Source: Porogramme epimiltina (lineage: Eukaryota > Basidiomycota > Agaricomycetes > Polyporales > Polyporaceae). From it: DNA of 41,402 bases. The stretch is taken from the NCBI GenBank assembly GCA_900155495.1, contig FTLJ01000774.1:1-41402 (forward strand), read 5' to 3'. Shown here piece by piece: positions 1-10,699 of this stretch; position 1 is the first letter of the stretch; each line of letters starts with the position of its first letter. Below the pieces are notes generated by a model that was not told the DNA's origin, made no database searches, and saw nothing but the letters and a program-made list of their open reading frames with translations. The translations under genes were made by a program, and so were the position numbers.

Positions 1-3000
1 CACGCCCCCGGCCTGCCCCCAGCCCCCCCGTCCCGCCCCCTCCTGTCCCTCACGCGCTCCATCTATCTCGGGCGGCCAGCAGCCGCCCGACGGATACGTG
101 ATCAATTGCAGCCTATCGCGCGGCGCACCGAAACGGCGGGGCACACTTCGCAGGCTACCCAACTGCCCTCCATGTTTCCGGGTTCTGTACTCAGGCACCC
201 TCTGGGCAAACAGCCTCACCGCACTGGCGAGAAGACGGGTCTGAGTGTGAGGTTCCTCATGGCTCGCTCTCATCGCCACCCATGCACCGCAGAGGCCTCG
301 GATCTCTCCTCGACGGTGGACGGGATCCGAGGCCTCGGCAAGTGTGGCTGGTGCTGCTTTCAGACAACTAGAGACACTCACGGTGGACGGTGGACGTAGG
401 CTGTAACGTCCAGGACCGTTCGCGAGGAGGGACGGCTCTTGCGGTATTTGTGAAGGGTGAAGCGTTATTTGGGCGCGGGGCGGTACATGCGCCGCATGGA
501 ATAACAACGGCTTCCGGAGCGTACGGCGTGCACGAGGGCCGGGTTAGATGTATCTGCTACTGGGTGTGGGAGACAATGTGAAACTTGCTTCGGAAGGGTT
601 GGTGCGTGGCTCTAAGATGATAGGGTTTTAGAGGTGGGAAGGTCCACGAAGGTGCGGTTACGTACGTACGTATGCTAGACGTTCTTCAGGGACCGCAGGC
701 CTTGGAGAGAGGGGTGTGCGTACAAACCAACACCGGACGTCCACTTGCACCTTCGTGACGATGTCAACGAGGATGTGGGACCCACTTGAGATGCCATTCA
801 GTCGGACACACAGTGCTGCTGCAGCTCCGTCCGACTGCGGCATGCCCATACGAGTCATCGCGGGTGCACACGCAGCAGAGTGGCGTTTGGGTTGAAGTCC
901 GAAGCGCGTTCTCCCTAGCTGTGTACTCGTATCTTGATTGAATGACGTTGAAGAATACCTTCTGAATGAGAGATCGATTACGCTTTCTTTGAACTCTGAG
1001 TCATATTACGAATCCGCCGCTATCGGAAGGTGCCACTCCCGGAGCCAGTGCATTAGTTTCCTAATACCTAGAACTGGAGGAGGTGGCTGCGTGAAAGAAG
1101 GGACACACGATGATAGCCTATAGGGGCCTGCTGCCGACGGGCTTGTAGTTGGCTCCGCCAGTGTTTCCACGATGAATCTTCTGTTTGACACAGGGCGCGG
1201 CGGTCCAGCCGGGTCCAGGGGCCTCGCGACCGAGAAAAAGGTGGGCAAAGGGCTCACGTCATCGCCGACGGAGTTGAAGGAAGTACAGGAAAGAGGCAGA
1301 CAACAGGGTACGCCCCGCCGCCCCGGAGTCGGAGAGTGATTCGCGGGTGAAACATATGTCCGGACTCCGAAATACGGTCTTCAAATACCATCATCCGCCA
1401 TGCACGCTGTCCCGCGCGTACGCGCGATTGCGGTCTTCAATAACCAGAATATATCCATAGCTTATACGTCGCATGTGCTGCATAGAGGACCTGCAGAGTC
1501 CAAGTAGTTTAGACCACGCGCCAGGTGTCTACCGGGCCCTGGGGCCGGGAGTTGTTCCGGGTCGGACTCGCGACGGCGAACCTGCCTCTCCCTCTTCCCC
1601 ACCAGTCACCCGGTGACCCGCGCCTTACTTCTCTCCCCTCCTGCTTTGGCCTTTTCAAACAGACAATCCCTCTTCTTCGCCGTCGGAGCTTCAACGTTGC
1701 GATCGCCCAAGCGGCAAGCCTGCCTAGCATTGTATGAAGCGTCGCCGACCGGCGCGCCGTTAGGCCCCTTCGCCACCCCTGAGGCCTGAAATTGCAAACC
1801 AAGCTCTCACAATCCGCATAATCACCGCCCACTGCTGCGCTCTCCCCAATACCTACTCCGACGTGTCGCTAGACTCCGAGAAGCCCCCGCGAGCCCCTTA
1901 TATGTGAGTCTCTTCACACTCGTGCCCTATCTACCATACTAAGACCTCATGTCCGCACAGCGAAGTGGGTCCATTCCTTGGCGATCTTGAGCGCGGTGCC
2001 GGATGGGGAACGTGCGGGGGAACGGTTGGTGCTGTTCTGGGCGAGGTGTGTACGTATTTTCTTCTGTCTTGAAGGTAGCTCGCCCAACCGTTTCCACAGT
2101 CCGTTCAAATCAAGGACGTCGTGTCCAACAACGCATTAGCTAGAAGCAGGTGGCGCGAAACAAACGTAAGTTCCCTATTCATTCTTTTTCGGCGTCCGCG
2201 GTGAACCAAGATCGCTCCCCGTCTCTCTTGGCTTTCCTCCCCGTAACCGCCTCGGTGCTCATCGATATCGCCTCGCAGACACCGACACCCCCGCAGTGCG
2301 GCGCTCGACAGCAGGGGGAGACGGGGGGATACAACAGCTTTCAAGAGCCTAAGTCTGCGCGCCCCGCCCCTACGCCGACCCAGGACCCTGCCAACACCGC
2401 AACCGCGGCGCAGTTCAATTCACTCAAGCCGTGTCCCATGGACCCTGTGGCCATGCCCCCGCCCGACGTCGCCCCCTGACGATCGTGTACGACGCGCGCG
2501 CCTGGGCCCTCACGGCAAGCGTGCGATGCAAGCCTCCCCCGACGCAGTCGTGCTGCCCGCCGGCGCGGCTGGTGCTGCGCTCCTCGGTGCGGGTCGCCAG
2601 AGGGCTGCGCTAGGCGTTCCTGTACATCGCGCTCTGGCGATGCAACATGCTATGGTGGAGACATGGGGATGATGACGTGAGTCCGTTCCCGATGTGTTCT
2701 GCGTGTCCCCCCCTGGAGGATAGAGGCTGACTGATTGTATGCGCGGGCGTTCGCAGGGTCCAGCTAGTCAAACGTGGCTCGTTTCGATCAAGCATGGGCA
2801 TACAAGGGACTGCTATACTATCCTCGTATCTCCGTCTAGGCTGATCCTCGATGTTCCATGTACACGACACCTGTCCGTTCACACGACGGCAACGACGTTC
2901 AGAAACTCCGTCTACAGCGCACGAGCTTGCTCGTGAGGCTGTACCAGCGAATAACAGGACAACGCGACTGGTCGCACATCGTTCGCCGGCTAGGAGCCAC

Positions 3001-3440
3001 TACGTCGGCGAAGTGATATCATCCGAGCTATGAGAGGAGCATGGCGAACGGAGGGTCTTAGTCGACGAGGACCGTGCGTCCCGCGGGTCGCAGCGTTACT
3101 CCATCGACTATAGTGCGTTTCTCGGCGGGCGTAGAAGCATCAAAGATATAAATGTGGGCTGTAAGACTTATGCATAATACATGTATCATATCGCGGGACT
3201 GTCGAGAAGTGCGGTTTAAGGGTATAGACTTGGCGTATCACGAAGCGCAATGAAAGGCAAGACATCGGGAGACTGGGGCCTGGGGGGAGATAGTCCGGGG
3301 GTGGCAAGAACGTAAAGAATGGGTATCATAGTATGTATGTCGAGTGACCGTGGGCTCGAAGTCTCGACAAAACTCTGGTCAATATAGTGTCAAAGTTGTG
3401 GAGATCATGGTAGCCGACGGTGGACATCCTGCTTTCTTTC
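1..3440. other. No recognised gene
   Basis: The first 60 bases are C-rich. A short TACG run lies at 661-675. The segment 285-400 resembles 11385-11500 and the segment 2640-2830 resembles 12690-12820, in the same orientation. The second pair carries an intron-like GTGAGT...CAG layout, so decayed exons are possible. No frame matches a known family. Confidence 0.4.
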
Positions 3441-5551
3441 CTATTGAGGAACATATGCGTCTGCTGGGGTGGGGGTAATCTCGAACCGCTCCTCTCCGGT
3501 CTGGAACCTCGGAGTTAGATACACTAACACCCTCACAAACGAGTGACTTACCAGTCGATTTGAGCTCCCGAGCTGCAGAGAAGAGAGTGTGATTAGTTTC
3601 GGCGTCGTCTGGCAAACTAAAACGTAATGTTACCTGCGGCGCAGAGCCCATTTCGACGTCCGTTGGCTTGCTTTGGAGGCGACCCGCCACCCATTTCTTC
3701 CATTTACGTAAGAACCAGCGGCGTAGCGGCATGGTAGTGGACTCGAACATGGATTTTCTACACAACAATTAGATAGATGATCATAACTGAACAGGTTAAG
3801 TCGTACCCAACATCGGCGACAAGGTCGTGGAATCGAGGGTGTGGGTCTTTCCCTGTAACATTGTTAAGCACGTGAATTATAACAGGGAACTGGAAGACGA
3901 ACTAAGAACTTCCATCAATGACTGGAGAAAGTGCGATATGAGCGTGAGCTATGGGAAAGCAATAGAAGCAAGGCTCTTACGCGCGTCATCGTCTGGCCGG
4001 ATTTTCCCTCCCAGGTGAGTTCAGGGTCTCTGGCTGCCGAGATAGAGAACTGGCACGGCAAAGATCAATCATTGTCATGCGGAGGTAGCCGTGTGCACAC
4101 ATACCACATCCGCTTTGGTCTTGGGGAGCGTGGGCACACATTCGCCGTTGCACCTAGAGTCTTCGGGCTCGCTGCAAACCCCCTTATCGGATAGTATACG
4201 CCCGCCACTTCCAACCATGTCCCTAAGTCCCTCAGTCATCGGCCCCATAGTCTGGCTCCGCTTGGGCTTGTTGAGCTTCCTGTCGCACCTCGCACAGCTT
4301 CCTGAGCCGGCGTCTGAACGGCGTGGGCTCTGCTTGGATGCGTCTCCTGGGGCGACAGGAGTTTCCTGCACGGGATCGAGAAGGAGGAGGGAGGCTTTTC
4401 TTGACTGCTTTCTTCTAGTTACACGGCGCTCGACAGGGTTGCTCTCCGTGTTGTCTGGGGGCAGATCTAACAGTGAGCAGCTTAAATAGATTGCGCAGTA
4501 TCTTCGGATTACTCACGAACAAGAGACTCGTGTACCCCTGCAGGTTCGATATGGTGGCAGGCAGACTCAGCAGAGCTGCAAAGCACTGCGCGCAACAGAC
4601 GTAGGTCAGTATTAGTCACCATGTGGATAGGATTGCGCATCACTCACAAAAACTTGACGCTCGCTTCAGTGGCTTCAGCGGCAGAGAGAGAGTGCGGATC
4701 GCTTTCATGGGTAACCACTGTCTTATATCGTTGCACTTATAGTGGTCTAGGTCTAGTATTGTACCGGAATGACATGTGTCCAAGATAGCGATGAGGCACG
4801 CTCCGACGGGAAGTGGGTCGACGAGGCGTTTCCTCAACTCCTAAGAAGGGGCTCAGATACAAGTTGGAAGGGGAGGGGGTACGATGAGGTGCATACATTG
4901 TCTAGGATATCCTCGGATATATTGTCTTTGATTTGGGAGTCGGACGGGATCATTGCTATCATTGTGTTTCGTCAGTTCCAGAGCTCTAACACCATGATAC
5001 GTATAATGCACATGGCCAACACTTGCCTTCATCCATGAAGTCCTCCTCCGTGCCATGAACGCACTGATATTGCGTGGAATGGCCAGAGTCTTGGAGATAC
5101 ACGTGTCAAGAGGGATAACCCCCCACCGGGGTACTAACGACGGAAGAACGCACAGTAAAACATGAGGTGATCCCCGGCTTGTACGCCTGAAACGAACTTA
5201 TCGATCTGAGCCAGCTAAACGGGGAGTAAGACAGTGTAAGGAGAGGGGAGCATAAGAAACGCAGCAGCAACTCACAATTTGCTCTTTGGTAGGCTGAAGT
5301 GGGAACCCCGGCTCGTCTAACATGAGGGTGACGTCCTTATCCCGATAGCCATAGTTATCTAGGCATTCGCAGAAACGGTGAGCAGGATGTAGTGTGCAGT
5401 GGAGGGGAGAATACTCACCAATGACGAATTGTTTCCAAGCTTTCGCGTCGCTGTGTGGGGCTCGCAGCTGCATCTCCTTTGCCGCACTCCGATACTCGAT
5501 GCCGATAACGAGAGCCCGTCGAATGGAGGGGCGGTGACCTGGCGTGGCCAT
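3441..5551 (-). CDS. Metacaspase A (peptidase C14 family, type I-like without prodomain), 14 exons
   Basis: Predicted Ca-dependent cysteine protease of the caspase-like clan. Exons on the minus strand: 5551-5419, 5358-5276, 5205-5154, 5089-5027, 4955-4897, 4840-4648, 4585-4517, 4466-4105, 4049-3981, 3921-3903, 3852-3807, 3757-3634, 3572-3552, 3500-3441. They join in frame to 450 aa. Residues 11-17 (RRALVIG) open the p20 fold. The dyad is His93 in YSGHST and Cys153 in DTCHSGT. A variable linker (about 195-335) precedes the p10 strand FSISAARDPE, and the protein ends just after the LGSSNRL segment. The start at 5551 is the Met nearest the fold; the frame stays open upstream to 5836 but that part is low-complexity and not matched in paralogue B. 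Intron 4 has a GC donor (GCAAGT) and intron 10 a weak GTTCGT donor. The intact frame across 13 junctions argues for a functional gene. Substrate and localisation are unknown. Confidence 0.88.
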
Positions 5552-8351
5552 TTGTCGATATGTTGAGGGCCGGGAGGTTGTAGGGGCGGGGGTGTGCGTT
5601 GGAAGTAGGATGCGATTCGAAGAATTGGAGGGGAGGCGAGTGGGCAAGTGGGAATGGAACTGTGGAGGGCAGGGGGCGGGATACAGAAGGCATGTAGGCC
5701 ACCGCGGGGGTAGATGTAGTGGGCCATCGTCGCACTTCTGGAAGGGTACATTGCCACGCAAGTGCTCGAGGCAGATATGAGGCGGTGGATTGTAGAGGGG
5801 GCTATGATAATGGGCAAGACGAACTTTAGGCAACATGCACAGGAAGAATCAAGGGACAGACGCTGAAATGGAGGCTCATTGACAGCATGCCCCTGGGCGG
5901 CCGCACAGTCTCTCCCGAGGAAGATCTCACACAGTTTGCTTTAACAATTGTAAATCTTGTTGTCACTGTGAAAGTTACAACATTGTGAGTGGGGTTAAGA
6001 CGAGGTGAGGACGATCGAGGGGTAGACGATGAAGATGCTAGAGACCCTGCACTGCAGGCTACCGGCGCCGCCATACGGTTCGCCATTCCAAATACTTAGC
6101 GAAAGCTATACAGGCTTGCTATTCGACAGTAGACTTTCTCAGCAGGCGGTCCTGACGGTCCCCAGAACGATGATGTTTTGTCGTCGTAAACAGATAATAT
6201 GTGTAGAGCGCGCGACCCCTAGGCTTTGGTACACTATTCACAACAGAGAATTACGGGCGAAGGGAGCTCGCGCGGAGTATCCTCTTCGGCCGCGCGTGCC
6301 CTAACATGTTCTCAATCGACAAGATCCGTCGGGCACGAGGGGAGGCTACTATGTTGGATGATTCGATAGAACGGGACAGACTTATCGCCGACGCTGCGGG
6401 GGGGCGTGAAATTGCACCGAAATATGGAGTTCCTTGTGTTCATACTTCGCCTGACATTTGGGCTACTAAAGGCGATGTCTTCCAATGACTTGGAACACGG
6501 AGACAGCGACGCCCCCCCACGCCCTAGGACACTAGAAGGCCATGAGGCATGGGCATACTCGTGCCCCGCTTAGACATAACAGAGACAGCAGTTCCGATGC
6601 CCAGCGGGGACATCACCGTCGACACGAGGAAGCCAGCGGGTACAGGAACAGCCGAACCCAGACTAGGAGCACATTCAATGGCGGTCCGAGGCTTCCGACG
6701 CCAGCCTGGACAGCCTGCATCCGCCGGCCCCACGGGAATTTCACGTTTTCTGCGCCAGATACTTCCTAGGAGACACGAGGCGTGTGCGAGCGACGAATTC
6801 CCATCTCCTTGGACTTTACACGTCCTTCTATGAGTGAACATGGGATGGCATCCTCTCCCCCTGTTTTAGGAGTTCGTTTCAGAACTCGGAGCATCAGCCT
6901 CAGTGGGCGAGAGGCGGGGTTATGATCGGATCCCATCATATGGGAGGGAATGGCCACTCCCGCGCTGCGAAGGTTACGGATGGCGACCCTTCGAAGATGG
7001 ACGAAGCTCAGCACTGGAAGTGCGAGCGCGGCTGAGTTTAGAGTACAACGCTCACTATCATCATAGGCACTTTCCACAGGGCTGTGGAAGCGAAAAGTGA
7101 TCGTTGTCTGCCCTGTTATGCCGCGCAGAAGCCGCGTGCGCGCATGAGAGGAGTGCTGGTGGAGACCTGTCTCCACGTGTCGGAATCGTGATGACACTTC
7201 CCTTCTTTTCGTTCGCACGCGCAAAAGGGAAGTATTTAGGCGTTTGCAGCGCATAGAAGAACCGGCACAGTTCTGCGTACTACTATGTTCCTACCTGTCG
7301 CTGATGAACCAGCTCAGGTCCATCAAACGACCACAATAGGAATAGGGAAGCAGCAAACAGCCTGTGCTGCTGAAGCAAAGAGCCACGGAGAACGGCGGAA
7401 GTTGACAGGGCCTACAGCCCTGATAACTGACATCATTGCGTCGTCTTCAAAATCTGTGCGATAATCCTTCCGAAGTAACGACATCCCGGGTCTAGCGAAG
7501 CTAATTTGATATTGGGTACCGCTAAAGAAGGGAAATAAGTCGAGAGAATGACTGACATTGGCAGCATATGAGTGGCCGGGGTACAATGAATGAGACAATG
7601 GCATCATTCAGTGTTCCAGTCTATATTCTGCAAAATCCACAGCTCACCAAACCTCTTGGCAAACTTTGCCAGGGGGTCTGGTGTGGAGATGGCTCTATCG
7701 GGGTGCCGCGTACGTACCTTGTGGATCGATGTACCCATTTACACGGAGTGTAGAGAGTCGACAGTAATGGTTTTCGGAGGTAAGAGCCGAGGGAGAAACG
7801 GTTCGGAGTCGCTCGGGGTCGGGGGGGTACCGGGGGCCGGGGCAGTTTTTCGGGGCGATAGCCACGTGGGCGACACCCAATGGAGTCTGGACACTTCGCG
7901 GGCGTTGCCGATAGCGGGTCTCCCGTACCTTATGACGTCATCGGCTGTCGTCAACGCGGAGACTTCGAAGTAGCCGGAGAAAAACTTGTATATCACTCTT
8001 TCAAATCCGCGCAGTAAACCTTGCTAATGCATTCAAGAGTCGGCCCAGAAGCGGGCTATTGTTTCTTATGGAAGTACACCATTCATTTGCTTGAGAGCAT
8101 ATGAGCCAATATATAATAAGTGTTTCTCGGTGCGGATCGGTAGCGATGTACAGTAGGCTCGGCGAGGCGTCTCAAACACAATTTCCAAGAGAAGTCCGCG
8201 TATACACAGCATATAATGGCAATATAATAGGTCCTAGCAGCGTAGGCATAACATAACGACGCGTTTTTCAGGCATCTAGCGCCTAACAGAAATGTCTACG
8301 TCCGAGCAGAGGGCGTACGTCGTGTGGCAGGCATCGTGAACTACGACATTG
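5552..8351. other. Metacaspase A upstream region and metacaspase B downstream region; no recognised gene
   Basis: The metacaspase A frame runs open for about 95 codons upstream of its chosen ATG, but the sequence is Pro/Ser/His-rich and is probably leader and promoter. Further open frames at 6549-6833 (plus) and 6766-7254 (minus) overlap each other and match nothing I know. A minus-strand stretch at 7323-7607 is also unassigned. The segment 8000-8350 is AT-richer and empty. Confidence 0.35.
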
Positions 8352-10560
8352 CTAGCACAGTATTTGGGTGGCTGAGGTAGAGTAGGGGCCCAGAGGCTGC
8401 CAAGTTCTGACAGCAGTCGCTATGGGGGTACGGGAGATGGGTGTCTCGAAGCGCTCGACTCCTGTCTGGAGAGTTCGGATCAGGCGCGTTCACGCACCCA
8501 CGGGGACGAGCAACATCAAACTCACCAGAGGGTTCAGGCTACCTAGCTACAGGGGAACAGCGCTACCTCAGCCTTTGCATGATGTCCATTCGGTCCCATC
8601 GGCAACGTACCTGAGGTTCAGAGCCAAGCTCAACATCCATCGGCTTGCGTTTTTCCGGACATCCTCGCGCATTCCACTTCGACATTCGGGAGAGGAACCA
8701 TTTCCTCAGAGGAATAGTGGTTGACTCGAATGTTGATTGTCTGGATGAGGTGTTACCGCGGGGATAAGAGCCTGGTATAGGATACGGACGACTTACCCCA
8801 CGCGGAGGATCAGGTCGCGGAATGTTGGATGTAGATCCGTGCCTGATGAAATGACACGAAGAAGTAAGTGATCTCGCCGGTGACGAAAGGGCGCAGTACG
8901 TACTGAGAACTTGTATTAATGACTGTAAATAACATTCGATGAGCCCAGAAGGCGGGGTGAGGCTAAATGAAGACACCCACTTGCGTCATTGTCTGGCCGG
9001 ATTTACTCTCCCAGGCCATCTCCGGGTCTCTAGCCGCCGCGATGGAGAACTAGCGTGGCCAACGTCAACCACCCGCGTCTGGAACACGAGAAAGCCAGAG
9101 CACGCACCACATCCGCTCTCACTTTCGGTAGCGCGAGCCTGCACTCCCCATCGCACTTCATGACTTCTGGTGCGCTACAGAGCACGCTGTCAGAGAAAAA
9201 CAGCGCCTGGCCCCCACCAGCGCCTGGCCTCGCAGCAAGGCTGACGGTGCGGTCGCGGCGGGGCACCTTGGTGGTGGTGAATGAGACGCGGCGCCCAGAC
9301 TTCTGCATCTCCAACGTCAAGCGACGCAGGATCGACTTGGGGGAGCTGCCGGGGGTGGATGGGGAGCCTAGTAGGGTATCGCGAGAGAAGAGAGTGCCGC
9401 TGGGATCCCGCTTGCACTCATAGACGCGTAGCGTGCTGAGCTTGCCCTCTAGCTCTGGAGAAGGTACTCAATGAGGGATGAAGATGTGTGCGCGTACACT
9501 ATCGCGGGCGCATACCAGAGAAAGTGCGAGCCCTAGCTAGTTCTTCCTTCGAACGTGTCGAGCATGATGAAGGGTTGCGGAGCACTGCATGCCGGATATC
9601 CGGCATTGCCATGAGCCACGGCGCCAAGATAAGATACAGCGCTACTCACATAATGAAGCGCGCCGCACCGGAAGCGAGAACTTGCGCAGCGCTTTCTTGG
9701 CCCAGCGGAACCTGGGATTGTTGCATTTGTAGTGGTCCAGGTCTAGGAGGGTGCCCGAGTGGCAGGAGTCGAAGACAGCAGTGAGGCATACGCCCACAGG
9801 CAGGGTATTGACCATGAGCAGCCTCAGATCCTGCACGGATCTCAGAACGGCGGCAGCGCGAAACGGGAGGTTCGAGTACGCACATTGTCAAGGATGTCGG
9901 GACCCTCGGAAGGGATGATGGCTGTACTTGGCCCTTTAGAGATCGATGGTAATAGCTAGGAGCGGCGGTGAAGACACACCCTCGTCCTTCATATCATCCT
10001 CGGTGTTGTGACGGCATGGGTGCTGAGTGGAGTGGCCGGCATCTTGGGACGCGTTAGGCGTGAGCATGATGTGCGGGACTCGAAGGCGTCCAGAAGAACT
10101 TACAGTAGAACATCAGCCGGTCTCCAGCTCGTGTGCCGCTCACAAACTTCTTGATCTGTTCCCGCTATACTCGGCCCAGTCATGAGTAGCAGAATGTATA
10201 GCATGCAGAAACTGCACTTACGATGTTCTTGTCGGTGGGCTCAAGCAGTGCTGGAGAGCTACCATCGTCGAGCATAAGGACGATATCCTCTTCGCGATAG
10301 GCGTATTTATCTGAAGAACGAGGGGGTGCTGCACGTTCACACGGGGGAATTGATGCGCGAATGCAGCGACACTCACCCATGAGGAACTGTTTCCAAGCTG
10401 GTGCATCTCGGTACGGAGCGTTGAGCTCCATGCCCTTCCCCTGCCCCTTGTACCCAATGCCTATGACAAGGGCGCGGCGGATGGGGGAACGCGCGCGTGG
10501 AGCGCAGAGGGGTCGATACCGCAAACGGTCGGTGACGCTTTTGTCGAGGTGAGAGGACAT
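8352..10560 (-). CDS. Metacaspase B (peptidase C14 family), 14 exons, paralogue of metacaspase A
   Basis: Predicted caspase-like cysteine protease. Exons: 10560-10377, 10310-10222, 10155-10104, 10042-9980, 9921-9884, 9830-9650, 9584-9516, 9454-9108, 9049-8981, 8922-8904, 8842-8797, 8740-8611, 8546-8526, 8465-8352, giving 473 aa. Seven exons (3, 4, 7, 9, 10, 11, 13) have exactly the same length as in metacaspase A and all intron phases agree, which is the main support for both models. The fold begins at RRALVIG (about 34-40). The dyad is His112 in YAGHST and Cys165 in DSCHSGT. The p10 strand reads FSIAAARDPE, and LGSLNPL lies near the C-terminus. The final exon reads about 18 residues further than in A before its stop. 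The small exon 7 is needed: joining exon 6 directly to exon 8 creates a TAG. The A/B pair has the same orientation, about 2.8 kb apart, consistent with tandem duplication. Confidence 0.88.
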
Positions 10561-10664
10561 CGAAGGAGGCGTGCAGGTGGTTGGAAATGAGGAGGGGGAC
10601 AGATTCGGAGGACAGTGCGTGGGCGGAATGAGTTTGTCTGGGGATTAGAGGAAAGTGGCGAGGA

Positions 10665-10673
10665 GTATATATG
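10665..10673 (-). promoter_or_regulatory. Possible TATA box of metacaspase B
   Basis: An ATATATA run lies about 105-112 bp upstream of the chosen ATG of metacaspase B on the same strand. Its spacing fits a core promoter with a short 5' leader. No comparable TATA run was seen in front of metacaspase A. Confidence 0.35.
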
Positions 10674-10699
10674 GATCGCCCGCCTTTTCTTCATAGCGC

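Noticed and set aside
5552..5836. N-terminal extension of metacaspase A to an upstream ATG
   Set aside because: The added residues are low-complexity and have no counterpart in paralogues B or C; the ATG at 5551 sits 10 residues before the fold, as expected.
7739..7996. Minus-strand YFEVSAL, like the G5 box of Ras-type GTPases
   Set aside because: No P-loop, switch or NKxD motif lies in frame or across plausible introns nearby; probably chance.
9455..9649. Direct splice from metacaspase B exon 6 to exon 8
   Set aside because: It creates a TAG at the junction. Including the 69-nt exon 9584-9516, which has a same-length counterpart in A, keeps the frame.
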